From NCBI GenBank assembly GCA_025716855.1, contig JAIXMQ010000080.1, forward strand, positions 1 to 64,000: a stretch of DNA of 64,000 bases. The letters are read 5' to 3'. Position 1 is the first letter of the stretch. Each line of letters begins with the position of its first letter. Below the pieces are notes generated by a model that searched no databases, was not told where the DNA came from, and saw nothing but the letters and a program-made list of their open reading frames with translations. This DNA is from Pilaira anomala. Taxonomy: Eukaryota; Mucoromycota; Mucoromycetes; Mucorales; Mucoraceae. The translations under genes and the position numbers were made by a program. Of this stretch, positions 45,501 through 57,691 are shown in pieces.

Positions 45501-48108
45501 ATTCAAATAAATCAATCAAGTTGTGAGGTTGAAGTTGTTCACTGTACTTGATCGCAATTTGAACGACAATTTGTAAGTTTTGACGAAGATTTTGTGTAAG
45601 CATCTCCTTTAAACATTCCAATGTTTGTTCAACTGAGAGGTTACCAAAGTAATTGACAAGGTAGTCTGCAGACATCAAGTGAGTGTAAGGAATAATACGC
45701 TTAATATCGTGAATATCGGTATAATGTTCAAGGGCCTATTTATCAAAAAAAAGAGGGAGGGGGGGGGAGTTAATATTGTGTGCCGTTCAATCTATTACTT
45801 CTATATTATAACTTACACGTTGGTATAAACCAGCCTTTTCACACAAGTTACCAATAACGACATGATCATAATGAGTAACGATACCAGTACCTAAGATAGC
45901 ATCAGCAACTTGAGGAGCATGTACCAAATTCATTTCAAGTACACGAGTTTGAAGAGCAGCATCTTCTTCTCTATCACCCTTCAAGTAATCCAAAAGGAAA
46001 GAAGTAGCTTGTTGAATCATATTTTGAGATTGGAAGACATCCACAACCTTCTCAGGTTCAATCAATGGACCATTTTCATCATTGACAAGTGCAGTAGCAA
46101 ATTCAGCCGCCTTTTCAGGTTCAGTACGAGCAATATTATAAAGCAAAGAAGCATAATCAGGAGAATAACCCACAGTCTTTGCATAAGCCAAGATCTTATC
46201 GTATTGACGGTTATCAGCCATACATAAAACTACCTTATTAGGAACCTCGGCACGTAAATATACGGATAATGCTAAAAGTGAATCGTATTGCTTGACAAAG
46301 TCACCAAGTTCTTCACTACATTGTAATTTATCTTCCTTGAGCCATTTCTCTAAAAGTGGCTTACGGTTTTGTTGAAGAATAGGTTTAGCGAGTTCAATCG
46401 ATTCAAACTTATTGAGGACGCCCTTTTCGAGAAGTGTACCAAAGTATTGTAAAATAGGTGGAAGTTGGTTGGGCGTGGGAGGAATTTGTCTGAACTTTTC
46501 AATAGTAGCTGCAGTACGAAGAATACCCTGTAATGAAATGTATTATTATCTTATTGCAATTTTTTTTTTTTTTACATATATATATATATATCGTATTATA
46601 CTTACTCTGGGGGAGTTGGCGGCTACTTTAGCTGCTTCTCCAAAGGCACCGGTACTAAATAATTGGTTGAAACGATTTACATATAAATCATCGGCGCCAG
46701 AAAGGCCACCACGAGAAGCCAACTTGAATGCTAATTCTGTGTTTTGCAAGTTGTTGATAATATAAGGAATAATATTTTGTTCGTCAAGAGAAACAGAAAG
46801 TACCTAATAAACAAATGAGTTTTCTCTCTCTTGCACACACACACACACTTTCTCTCTCTTATTTAAATGTACTTACTTGTCCCTTCTTGTTTACACCAAT
46901 GATACCAGAAGTAGGATCATATTCAGCAGTAACAAAGATAGTTTCACTACTGATTCTGTTCATGTAAATACAAGAACCAGTTTCAAGATCATAAAGATGA
47001 ATAAAACCCATTTTAGTGACCAAGAAGATGACGCCATATTTATGACTGATTTGCATAGCTACAGGGAAGTCAGAAGCAGCCTCAGGGGGGAAGAAGACTT
47101 CAACGGCCTTCTTTTGATAAGGAGGGTTGCCTTCTTTATGATCTACTTCGATAATTTGAAGCTAATTATAAAGTTAATAAAAGAAATAAAAAAAAAAATG
47201 GATCTGAGTTCTATTTTACCTTTGCACTTCCGTTTGCAGAACGAACAGCAAAAGTAAATAATTTTGTAGGAGCAGGAGCGTTTTCTAAAGTGAGGTCAGC
47301 AAAGGCAGCAGCATGACCTTCAATAGGTTGACTGACACCACGTTCCTTGGAATAAAGTTGCATAGAACCAGCAACACGGTTATCCTTTGCAGAGATACCA
47401 ACAAGTACAAACCATTTTTCATCAGATGAAGCACGCAAGTTAATAATTTGACATCCTGATAAACTAGCATGTCTTTCAAAGATACGAGCAGGTGCAGATT
47501 CTCCTTCAATAGACCAACGGTAAACGTATTGCTCTGTGACAAGACCAATTGTTTTGTTATCCAACCATTTCCAGAATACTATTTCTTCCGTCATCATGTG
47601 TGACTTGAGCTTCGTCTTTAATTCGAGGTTGAATACTTGAAGTTGTCTTTGGGCTGATAAAATAAAATAAAAATAAAAATGTTGATAAATACTTGATTTA
47701 ATAAATTGCGTTAATTATATTTGTTTTGTTTTTTTATACCTTTAAGGGCCATCACTTTAGCTTTAGGATGCATAATAACAGAGTCAGCGGTAATAGGACG
47801 ACGAGTAATTTCATTGTTGTTGGCCAAGTCGATAATAACAACTTGGTTTTGACTATTGACTTGTTCACGAACACAAATAAATCTATCCGACTCCATAGTT
47901 AACGTATTGAACCCAATGCTAGCTGCATTGACGCCAAGGTTTTGCAACTAGAAAAATGATGAATTAATTAGTTACTTTCTTAAGATGGTGAAACTCTCTT
48001 TGAAGTTTCGACTATTTCTCTCTCTCTCTTCATCTTTTTTTTTTTTTTTTTTTTTTTTTCACTTACTTGAGCATGTTCTTGAAATTTGATTGGAAGTTGT
48101 TCTGCCAT
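42517..48108 (-). CDS. chc1: clathrin heavy chain
   Basis: Eight exons (48108-48067, 47947-47740, 47653-47220, 47161-46877, 46803-46606, 46527-45817, 45735-42711, 42647-42517) encode 1677 residues, the usual length. It starts [14 protein letters not shown]; the seven-bladed propeller occupies roughly the first 330 residues ([37 protein letters not shown]). The linker and the CHCR alpha-solenoid follow ([39 protein letters not shown]). The C-terminal trimerisation region is followed by a short coiled segment ([14 protein letters not shown]) and an Ala/Met/Gly-rich tail ending NQFGGF. Clathrin triskelia coat vesicles at the trans-Golgi, endosomes and plasma membrane. A 60% share of the protein sits in one 3025 bp exon. 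Confidence 0.98.
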
Positions 48109-48854
48109 CTTTTTTCGTAACTATTTAAATAAAAAAAGAAAAAAAAAAGGGAAACCCAGAGAAAGAGATGGTGAGCTATTTTACGCTTTTGAACAGGATA
48201 TTCGGGTTTTTGTTTCTGTCTTTACCTAGATGAGTTTTTTTTTTTTTTAAATGTTCTTATTTCTCAAATATCACTACAAATAATACTGTAGATAAAAATT
48301 ATACGAAAGGACACGAAGAAAAAGGGTAACAGGCGGATCTTTTTTTTTTTTTTTTTTCTCGTTGTTTTTTCATTTAGGAAATCTCATTCACCACGTCATC
48401 TAATGGTGTGAAATATTTAACCGGAGTGTAAAGAAAGAAAAAATGTAATAAAATGTCTTTGCTGGCAAATAAGCCCAATTTCTAATGAAAGTGGCTGGTT
48501 GTAGATCTTGGGAACATGAAAAAAGTAAACATATGCTTGGAAAAGGATCTCCCCGAGATTACATAATTCCCTTTAATGAATTAAAATTTCTTTATATTTC
48601 CCCATTTTTTTTTTTTTTTTTAATTTGAAAGTTAAAGGATTACATAATATTTCCAGAAAAAAAAAAAAATCTTGGAGGAATATAATGTTGTGTTACTCAA
48701 TTTTTTTCAGCTTCTAAAATGTAGAGATACTATACACACTCAACATTGAAAGTCAATTCTATTACTTTGCTTATCGAAAAACAGTACAAATAATAATATG
48801 TATAACTAAGGGAAAACATAATTATGCTATGCACTATTAATATTCACATTTTTT

Positions 48855-49200
48855 TTCAAGGGGAAAGATACGCGCACCATATTTTTTTCACACGCCATAT
48901 TCAAACAAGGTTTTTTTTTTTTTTTTTTTTATATATATAAATCACTCTTTTAAAATGAATCTTCACACCTCGCCGTTGCCCTCTTGATTTCTTCTTTAAT
49001 TACATACGTCTCTACTCAGACAAAGGCTTGTTTCAAGAAACAAATAACTTTGAGACCTATATATAAAACATGTTGCCAGAGTTGATAAATCATATCAAAG
49101 CTTTAAAATAGTTTTATCAAGAAGTGTTTTATTGTCTGATATAAAATTAGTAGTATCTGTAAAAAAAAAAAAAGTATGGTGCGCGTATTTATTCCCTTTT
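48855..49200 (+). repeat. dispersed repeat family C, copy 2, with terminal inverted repeats
   Basis: Left end GGGGAAAGATACGCGCACC ATA (48860-48881) is complementary to the right end TATGGTGCGCGTATTTATTC at about 49174-49193. The inside follows the same block order as 39520-39990, including TTGTTTCAAGAAACAAATAA and CATGTTGCCAGAG. The size and inverted ends suit a MITE-like element. No coding capacity. Confidence 0.6.
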
Positions 49201-52200
49201 AAAAGAGGATATAGCGTTAAAATGAGCAAAACACTCTTTACAACACATGAGTATGACTTTACTCGAGGAGTACAAAAAAAAAAGTTGAACTTAAAAACGA
49301 CGCTAATGATTGCTGACCAACTAGTAGTTTTCTTTTCTAAATAAATATCTATATTATATATGTATATACAGAGATAGAGGTTTCAATGCAACAATACGTC
49401 AAAAAAAAAACAGACCCAACTCAAGTATAATTTTTTTTTTTTAAAAAAATCTACTTTTTATCCCTGTAACTGTGATAATACAAATAAAATCCTGAATATG
49501 CGGTACACTTGATTGGCACAATTATATTTCTCTTCAGTAAAAGCCTTACCACGATAGCATTGGATATCGAGTAATTTTCTGGATGTAAATATTTGCCATC
49601 CTATTTTGAATTATACAACCGTATCAAGGAATTCATGAAATGTCTCTTTATTTGGATATTTTTAGCGACAAATGATTAAGCCATTTGTTGGGATACAGTG
49701 ATTGAAGAGCTCCTTCGTTTAAAAACACATCCCTTTTTTTTTTTTATCTCTCTACTTCAATCGAACAAAAAAAAAAGTTGCACCTGACTTTTCTGGATCT
49801 GTGTATACCAAGCGATACAATTGAGAAGATCTCAAGTGTCATTGGAATGTTGTAAAAATGTGACGATCCACTTTACAATACTTTATTGCAAAAATTTACC
49901 AAATGAAAAAGTCCTTGGAAGTTGAATATTACGCGTTTTTTTTTTGAAGGCGATAGTTATTTATGCCTGAGCAATCTTTCTATTAAGGTGATGCTTGATT
50001 TACTTACAATACGCAGCATCAACCATACCAAAAAATATGTATTTCTTTTGACGTACAAGATTGAAGATTTTGATGAAATTTTAGTGTGTATAAGGGTATA
50101 CTTAAATAATGCTGTGAGTGGGTCCAAGACATGTGAATTTAGGGTATATCGACTCCATTGAAAACACCAGGAGAACAACAATCCATCATGGATCTCGAAA
50201 ACGAATTGTTACGAATTGACTATGCTCTAAAAGTATAACAGATTTTGATCTACCTCAATGAGAGCGTGGTGGCTGTCAGAGATCGACGATGGTAATGATT
50301 CGATCACTCTGCAGTATCAATACTGATTTTTGTAGAATTTGATATTTTGAAGGAAGAACTTGAGCGCTTTAGAGTCAACGAATGGATTTATCAAACGATT
50401 CAATGATGTCGCCACGATTTTTACAAGAATTTACAATGACTTGTCCTACAGAAGAGACTTTACTGTTGTTCTCATTTAGATATTCTCATTTCGACATATA
50501 ATGAACTGAAATCATTTACAATCAAGCAAATAGACTATGTATGAATACGCTCTTGGTTGTCTTGAAGCAATCTCTTTATTATTAGCGCGAAATCTCAATT
50601 CATTACAACTGGTGGGAGTATATATTCTGCATAATATGTAAGCATTCGGTAGTATAAAAATCAATATATCTTTTGAGTACACACATCCTTTTTTTTTTTT
50701 TGACCGTGTTTATAATACATTGGTACTTCCAAATCATTTCCAGTCTTCTCCTGTACCTTGTTGCCAAATGGATTATTATTCCAGTATGGCGTAAGATTCA
50801 AAACGACTTTGATTGAAAGATTTGGTACTTATCATAAACAAAAAAAACATTAAGATATTATTACTATAAACAATTATCATCACCAAAATATATATTGTTT
50901 AGATATCACTTGAGGTGCGAAACTTATTCAAATTTATAATGCGTTTTTCAAAGAAGATTATTCGGGTAGGCGATTCTCATTTAGAACTTTTAAAAATTAA
51001 GAAATGTGTTCTTTTCAAATTTTTATATCAGCAGCCAAAATATATAGGTATTATATATAAAGAAGCTTCATTATGATCTTTTAACATCATAAATATGTAG
51101 TAGAGATCTTAATATATAAGCAAAGCGATACATTTTTTTCTCTTTGCTGGGTATTTTAAATAACAAACATGCTACTAATAAACGCAATTATATCTTCACA
51201 TCACCAACGAAAAATAACACACGGCGTTCTTTTTGTTTCATTTAATGCTTATTTATTTTCGTGTATGTATACTATGATAGCCAACATTGATTATTTATTT
51301 AAAAAAAAAAGTCTTCTATTCTGATATGGTTCTGTTAAAAAAAAAAAAAAGAACTTGTAACGTTATTGGGACGTACCCGAGAAATGTAGATAACCATGTT
51401 TTCTATATATTTTTACATTAGAGACTACTAGATGGCTGCGCGCAGAAGGTACAATGGAAAGAACTTGAAACGAAAGTTTTTTTTTTTTTGTTCAAATATC
51501 CCAAGAGGCTCTGCTTTTCATTAAAAAAAGATAGTTTTTGTCAAGTTATAACTGACGAATAATGATAGCAAAAATTTAAAGATGTCTAATAACTTCCCCA
51601 TTTTGTAACAACGGATAGTTTGTATAAGCAATTTTTTTTTTTTTTTTTTTTTACTACATATATTGTCGTTTTGTTTTAATAAAAATTGTTAAAAAAAATA
51701 TACAATTGTTGTACCTTTTTTTTTTCAGATGTATCTTCTAATAAAACAGGTTTTACAATAACTAAAATTCATAACTATACAAGTGATAATCTTCTCTTTT
51801 TGTATGTGCAAGTAAAAAGTCTCTCTTTTGGGCAGTTTAAACTAACCATACCATATATCTTGATATGCGTGAGAGCATACCTAGCGCAAAAAAAAAAAAA
51901 AAAAAAAAAAAAAAGACTGGACCTTCTTAATACTTCACATCATCTTGATAGTTATTTTAATGCACCACAAGACAAAAATCTATAATTTTTGATAACTTTT
52001 TTTTTTTCAAATTATCTATCAATCTCTCAATGTTATTGTTTATTCATTTTTAATTTGACATAGAATTTTCAATTGAGTAGTGTATTAAGAAACTCATCTA
52101 TATGTTTCCGTTTTTTGTTATCATGTTGAGGTTTGTTAGAAGCTGATATATGATAAAAAAAATGATTGGATGTTGAATCCCCCCCCCCCCTCGTTGTAAC

Positions 52201-52755
52201 CATTATATGCTAAAAGATAAAATCATAGTCAGTCTCTAAAAGATTTTGATATATTCACGTGTGAGAATATATATAACAGATAAAGCTTAATTGAAAGCTG
52301 TGACTTTTAGTAAAACAGTTAATATCCCCCCAAAAAAAAACTGCAGCACTTCTATTTGATGTGTCATTGAATCTAAGTGGTGTTGCACCCAAATGTGTGT
52401 CAAGTTGAGCTTTGTACAAGTTCAATCTAGTTGAATTATATATCTCTTTGTGAGAGGATATACTAAAAAATTCAAAAAAAGCTTTATGTACACGTCAAGT
52501 ATTTGATGTAAATGATTCAAATTAGATCTTGACATTAAGGAGCACAAAATGATGTTGTTCGAAGAAGACGTACGTTTAACATCGAGTATCATTTGGAGAT
52601 AAAGCGAAATCTTTTTTACACGATAATATGCATTTTTACTTTTGGTTTTTAATCGTTCATAATAATGAAATTAGTCATGTATACTAATTCAAGAAAGTCT
52701 ATTTTAAGTGTTTCAAATAATTAGATCATTCAAAGTAAGAATCAGTTTTCTTTAA

Positions 52756-52787
52756 CCCGCTCCCTCCCCCCCAATCCCTCTTTCCCC
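52756..52787 (-). other. G-quadruplex-capable tract (minus strand)
   Basis: Plus strand reads CCC, CCC, a run of seven C, CCC and CCCC separated by 1-5 nt, so the minus strand fits the G3+N1-7 pattern four times. Two further plus-strand G-rich tracts are at 53605-53629 and 53958-53977. Confidence 0.6.
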
Positions 52788-53604
52788 ATTTTTTTTTTTT
52801 TTTTTTGCTTATCTTGGGCATTTTAACAAATGTATGTGCGTATATAGGATATAGAAAATGTTTATTATACTATTTCAAAATATGAAGAACAGCAGTATCC
52901 GCTATGAAGTTCATTTGTTTATTCAACAAACAATAATAAGAAAAAAGAAAACAATAAATAGATTACAAATGTTGGCTAAATGTTAACAATGTTTGTTTGC
53001 TTATAATATTAACAGAATAACAAATGCGTACATTTGTAAACATTACTGACGATAAAAACCCAAAAATGTTACACACCTTTTTTTTTTTTTTTGTCTTGTG
53101 GAGAGATTTATTATACTATTAATAAAAACAAGAATCTAGACAATTTAGTTTAGAAAGAGAGAGAGAGATAATAAAATATACATAAAGTTTCAATGACACA
53201 ACTATTACACTAGAATAGCACAATCTAAGAAAAAAAAAAAAAAAAACGACACTGTGTAATCTTTAGAACCACTGCAAATGAAAGTAAAAGCACGTTCTTT
53301 GAAGTATGGATTGACAAAAAAGAAACTCTATTTCCTAATTCGTTCCGGAACTTCCGAATGAGTCGTAGTGAAATAAAAGATATAGAATTCACGTGTATAG
53401 ACGCATGCCTTTGTACCGCCTAGTTGCCTCATTCAAATGAAAAAAAAAAAAAAGAGAGTGTGTAGTTGAGTTAAATTCCATTATAAAATTGGATCTTATA
53501 TTTGAAATTGATTTGATTTTTATATATATATATATAGATTTAGTTTTATTTTAACTTGTATGTATGAACATATATACATTCTTTCTTTCTTTCTGTTGTC
53601 AAAA

Positions 53605-53629
53605 GGGGGTGAGGGGGGGGGGGAAGGGG
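53605..53629 (+). other. G-rich tract, G-quadruplex-capable
   Basis: Runs of 5, 11 and 4 G separated by 2-3 nt; splitting the long run gives four G3+ blocks. It lies in an AT-rich surrounding. Confidence 0.5.
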
Positions 53630-53808
53630 CTTATAATAAATAAGAACACATACAAAGTATTACGAAGCAACACTATTTGTTACACTTGGAAACCTTTTTT
53701 TTTTTTGTGTGTGATTGCATGCAATAAGTGACAAAAAAAGGGAGTTGAACAGCTTTGAAGAATCAAATATTCCATTTGTGTTCACTTAATTAACATGATA
53801 TGCTAACG

Positions 53809-53930
53809 CTAATGATATCCGCGCTCGTAAATGGTTATTCGTTTCGCACGGGAGAACCGTTCTTCGGAATTAGGATGCATCTCACTTCTATTAATAATAT
53901 CGCTAGAACTTTCCTGATCTCTTTTTTTTT
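53809..53930 (-). other. coding-like island, possibly a terminal exon
   Basis: Minus-strand frame with KRDQESSSDIINRSEMHPNS and EERFSRAKRITIYERGYH before TAG at 53809. Its base composition is clearly higher in G+C than the flanks. A T-run on the plus strand (53922-53938) precedes it on the coding strand like an intron end, but no matching upstream exon was found. Confidence 0.25.
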
Positions 53931-53957
53931 TTTTTTTTAAACAAATGAGAGAGGATT

Positions 53958-53977
53958 GGGGGGAGGGAGGAGGAGGG
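53958..53977 (+). other. G-quadruplex-capable tract (plus strand)
   Basis: GGGGGG A GGG A GGAGGA GGG: at least four G3 blocks with short loops. Confidence 0.55.
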
Positions 53978-55360
53978 AAGGTTTCCTTATTCAATTAACA
54001 ATCAAGCGTTGGACTTTGTAAAAAAAAAAAACTCGTTTTAAAGAATTAGACTTCCTTGATGTTCTGTGTAATCTTTTTTTGTTTTTGTGTGAAAATCAAT
54101 GACATTTAGATGTCATGATACAAAATGAAATAATACATGGAATTGTTAAAATAATAAAATCGATTTTTTCGTTTATATTGGTTATAGATTATTAAACACA
54201 ATGAAGCCTTTTATTTGATTCTAATACAAAAATATCTAGCCTTCAGAGAGAGAGAGAAAAAAGAAAAGTATCATTATGTTTGTGTAATCCAAGAGAACAA
54301 TGAAAATGAAAAAATGAAAGCACAGGTGTCACACACACAAGTTTCAATATCGGAATAAGAAAATTAAAAGTGTCTAAAAAAAAAAAAAAAATGTGTCATG
54401 ATGGCACCACAAAGATTTAAAGAATTATTCGTCGTGAGTCAAGTTAAGAAAAAAAAAAAAAATCTGGTACCAAAATGAGCCTATACATAGAAATTCCGTG
54501 CACGCTCTTGTTTCGAAAATAGCATTGTTATCTTTTATTTTTTTTTAAGAAGAAGAAGAATAAAATATGCTAATTGAATTGAATCATTGTAACATTATGA
54601 GTTTTTTTATTATAAAAAGAGTCAAATAATTAAAAGTGCATGATGTATTCTATCTTCATGAGAGAATAACAATCACCATAAAAAGGTCTGGTCAAAAAAA
54701 GTTCCAGTAGAATCAATTCATTACCATAAGCGATTTTTTAGAAAAAAAAAAAAAAAAAAGTCTGTGCAACTTTTTTTTTTAAACCTCAATTTGGAATAAA
54801 ATCGGGTCTCTCCTTTATGACCCTATTTTTTTTTTTTTTAATTCAGCTTACATTTACCATCAGAAAAAAGAAGTTATTTTGTTGTGTTCCCATTCATGCA
54901 ACTGTTGTTTACTAGACTACTTTTAGTAGATAATGTAAAGAAATTCAAAACTACTTTTTTTTTAGTGTCATTTTCATCATGATGTTGTGAAAGAGTAATA
55001 TAATATAGACTCAAGAACACTATAGAAGAAATAAAGAGATTAAAATAATTAACCATATTAGAAAGACGACGCGTAATCAAATTACTCGATAGAGAGAGAG
55101 AGAGAGAATAAAAAAAAACAGCTCAGCACTTCGTCAGGGCCCATCTAATAAAAAGTAACAAGTTTTCCGATTATGACAAATTTTTGCATAAAAAATCGCT
55201 GATGAATTCAATCCGATTTAAACCCCATTTTTCTCGATAAAGTTTTCAACAAAACTCAGCAAATTCGTGTGGACCAAAAATGCACACATCCTAAAAATAT
55301 AATATAAATTCCGATCTGTAGTAGTCGTATGTAGTAGTTATTAGTGATTTTTTTATTATT

Positions 55361-57254
55361 TTAATATCTTTCAAAAGATAAGTCATGATCATGATTTACA
55401 CGGAATGGTTTAGGTAAAAGAGAGTTAATAAAAGAAGCAGCGGTAGGATGAGAAGTAGATTGAGATGGAAAGAAAGCAAAGAAAATAAAAGTAATAATAA
55501 AAGTATAGAGAAGGAAATTAAGTGTGGTATTACGAGAGGTGGTAGCAGAGAATTCAGGTTTGAATTCGATTTGGTCTTGTACCTTTCTTGGTAAGGGAGT
55601 TTTACCAAAGCTAGTCGTGACTTGATCAGAAGTTAACTTACTACCAGCAAGTACGATGGGTACACCTGTACCGGGATGCGTACTATAAAAAAAAAAAAAA
55701 AAAAAAAAGAAAGGTGATTAGATAAGAGAGAAACAATGAATATATAAAATTACCTTGCACCAACGAAAAAGAGATTATCAAAACGTTCAGTAGAATCTTT
55801 TGTGCTAGGACGGAACCAGAGTACTTGAAGAATATCATGAGATAAACCAAGGATAGAACCTCTCCACAAGTTAAATTTACTTTGCCAAATAGCAGGATCA
55901 TTATAAGATTCATTTTCAATTAAATCCGAGAAATTCTTGATAGCTAAACGACGTTCAATGACTTCGATTACCATGGCACGAGCACGTTCGACTAATTTGG
56001 GATAATTTTCTTCGATCCCATTCCCGGTTAAACTCTTCATATGACCAATCGGTACCAAGACAATGATGGAATCCTTATTTTCGGGTGCAGCTGTTGGATC
56101 AATACGAGAAGGTACATTCACATAAAATGAAGCTTCAGAAGGAAGACTATGTTGATCAAAGATTTCATCAAAGCTCTCTTTATAAGCTTCAGCCAAAAAG
56201 ATATTATGCACATCCAATTGAGGTACCTTTTGCTTCATGGACCAATAAAATGAGATGGAAGAAGAAGTCAATTTTTTGGTTGCCAAGGTATTTTTTGTCC
56301 AGTTACAAGGTGGTAATAAATGATGATAGGCATAAACGAGATCTGCGTTACAAACAACAGCATCGGCTTCAATTACCTCTCCGCTCTCTAAAGTGACACC
56401 GGTCACCTGTCTACCTTGCGTATTGATTTTAGCCACGGGTGCATCGTACTTGAATTCGGCATGATACTTTTCCTTTGCAATCTTTTCAATCTTTTGAACT
56501 ACCATATTAAATCCACCCCGAGGATACCAAATTCCTTCAGCAAATTCAGTGTATTGTAATAAACTATAAACAGCGGGAGCATCATAAGGGGACATACTAT
56601 TAAAATGACGATTTAGATTATATATATATATAAATAAATAAAATAGCTTTTTTACCCCATATACATGGTTTGGAAAGTAAAAGCCATACGCATCTTTTTT
56701 GTCAAAAAGTACTTTGAGGCACGATCATAAATCTTTCCAAACAAATGAAGACGAAGGACATCCGGAGCGAATTTAAGTTTGATCATATCCCAAATGGATT
56801 CAAAGTTACGTTGAATAGCGATAAAGACACCGCGTTCATAATGGATATTGGTTTCTTTTAAGAAATCCAAGAAGCGACCAAAGCCTTCAGGACCTTCTAC
56901 ACGATCCAATTCGGCCTTCATACGCGTTAGATCCGAAGAGAGTTGAATGGATTCACCATCATTAAAATGGACTTTATAATTGTTTTCACATCTTAAGAGA
57001 TCGAGATGATCATCAATGTTTTCATCCAGGTCAGCAAAGGCATCCTTAAAGAGTTTAGGCATTAAATAAAGAGAGGGACCTTGATCGAAACGATGACCGC
57101 CTTGATAGATAAAAGAACAACGACCGCCAGAGAAAGAATTCTTTTCAACGACAGTTACCTTGAATCCTTCACGAGAAAGACGTGCAGCTGTTGCAGTACC
57201 TCCAATACCGGCACCAATAATCACAATATGTTTTTGTTGTGTAGAAGAAGACAT
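55361..57254 (-). CDS. carB: phytoene desaturase (dehydrogenase)
   Basis: Three exons (57254-56656, 56596-55754, 55682-55361) give 587 residues, matching Mucorales CarB. It desaturates phytoene stepwise to lycopene, using FAD, at internal membranes. The dinucleotide-binding fold opens the protein (HIVIIGAGIGGTATAARL, glycine motif at residues 14-19) with EKNSFSGGRCSF after it. The CrtI-type signature is near the end (NLFFVGA, then STHPGTGVPIVLAGSKLTSD across intron 2, residues about 473-500). A hydrophobic segment (LNFLLYTFIITFIFFAFF, about 540-557) may anchor it. It is divergent from carRP, with a 437 bp shared promoter, which in Mucorales is light-induced; that regulation is inferred from the family. 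Confidence 0.97.
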
Positions 57255-57604
57255 GATGATAATAATAAAATGTTTATAATAAAGAAGGAAAGAAAGAAAA
57301 AAAAAAAGAAAAAAAAACAGGTTACTTTTTATAACGATTGATCTCGATCTTTTTTTTTTATTGGGGGGACCTAATTTCATTGTTCTTTTCTCTTTTTCCG
57401 TTTTAAGAATTTTAAGCACGATTTTTTGATGATTTCTTTTTTTAGCTCCTTTGTAAAACTTAATTTATGTGTTCCCTTTCATTTATGGAAAGTTTGTATA
57501 CGCTTACGTTTTTTTTTTTTTTTTTGAAAGTCCATAAATAGGCCGCTTTAGAATCCCTTTTTTTTTTTTTTTTCTTTTTTATTTGTACTTTACACTTTTA
57601 CACG

Positions 57605-57639
<35 letters not shown>

Positions 57640-57691
57640 TCTTTTCTTTTCTTTTTACTAATTGTTATATATATACATTACTCACATCATC
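57255..57691. promoter_or_regulatory. bidirectional carB-carRP promoter
   Basis: 437 bp between the two start codons. Notable elements: CATAAATAG near 57532-57540 (TATA-like, oriented to carRP), CGATTGATCTCGATCT at about 57333-57348 with two GATC sites, T-runs at 57508-57524 and 57557-57573, and a (CT)n tract at about 57605-57631 just before the carRP start. In relatives this interval carries light-responsive elements bound by the white-collar/crgA system; no confirmed site is claimed here. Confidence 0.7.
57605..57631 (+). repeat. (CT)n microsatellite in the carRP leader
   Basis: About 13 CT units directly followed by a T-run, 60-90 bp upstream of the carRP ATG. Probably in the 5' UTR or core promoter; GAGA-type tracts can affect nucleosome position. 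Confidence 0.8.

Larger units (their letters stand above)
48109..55360. other. 7.2 kb region with no recognisable gene
   Basis: From the clathrin start to the carB stop I find no gene with family support. The DNA is rich in A/T with many T-runs, punctuated by C-runs and G-runs (52181-52190, 52756-52787, 53605-53629, 53958-53977). A dispersed-repeat copy is at 48855-49200. Protein-like fragments occur at 49922-50161 and 53809-53930 but have no partner exons I can join. Long UTRs, ncRNA genes or relics could be present. Confidence 0.45.

Noticed and set aside
46877..47257. 126-codon plus frame opposite clathrin heavy chain
   Set aside because: Antisense shadow spanning two clathrin exons and an intron.
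48109..55360. Centromere in the gene-poor region
   Set aside because: Size alone is not evidence; no retroelement flanks, no known conserved centromere motif visible, and no kinetochore data.
55396..55608. leucine-rich 70-codon minus frame
   Set aside because: Alternate-frame shadow of carB exon 3.
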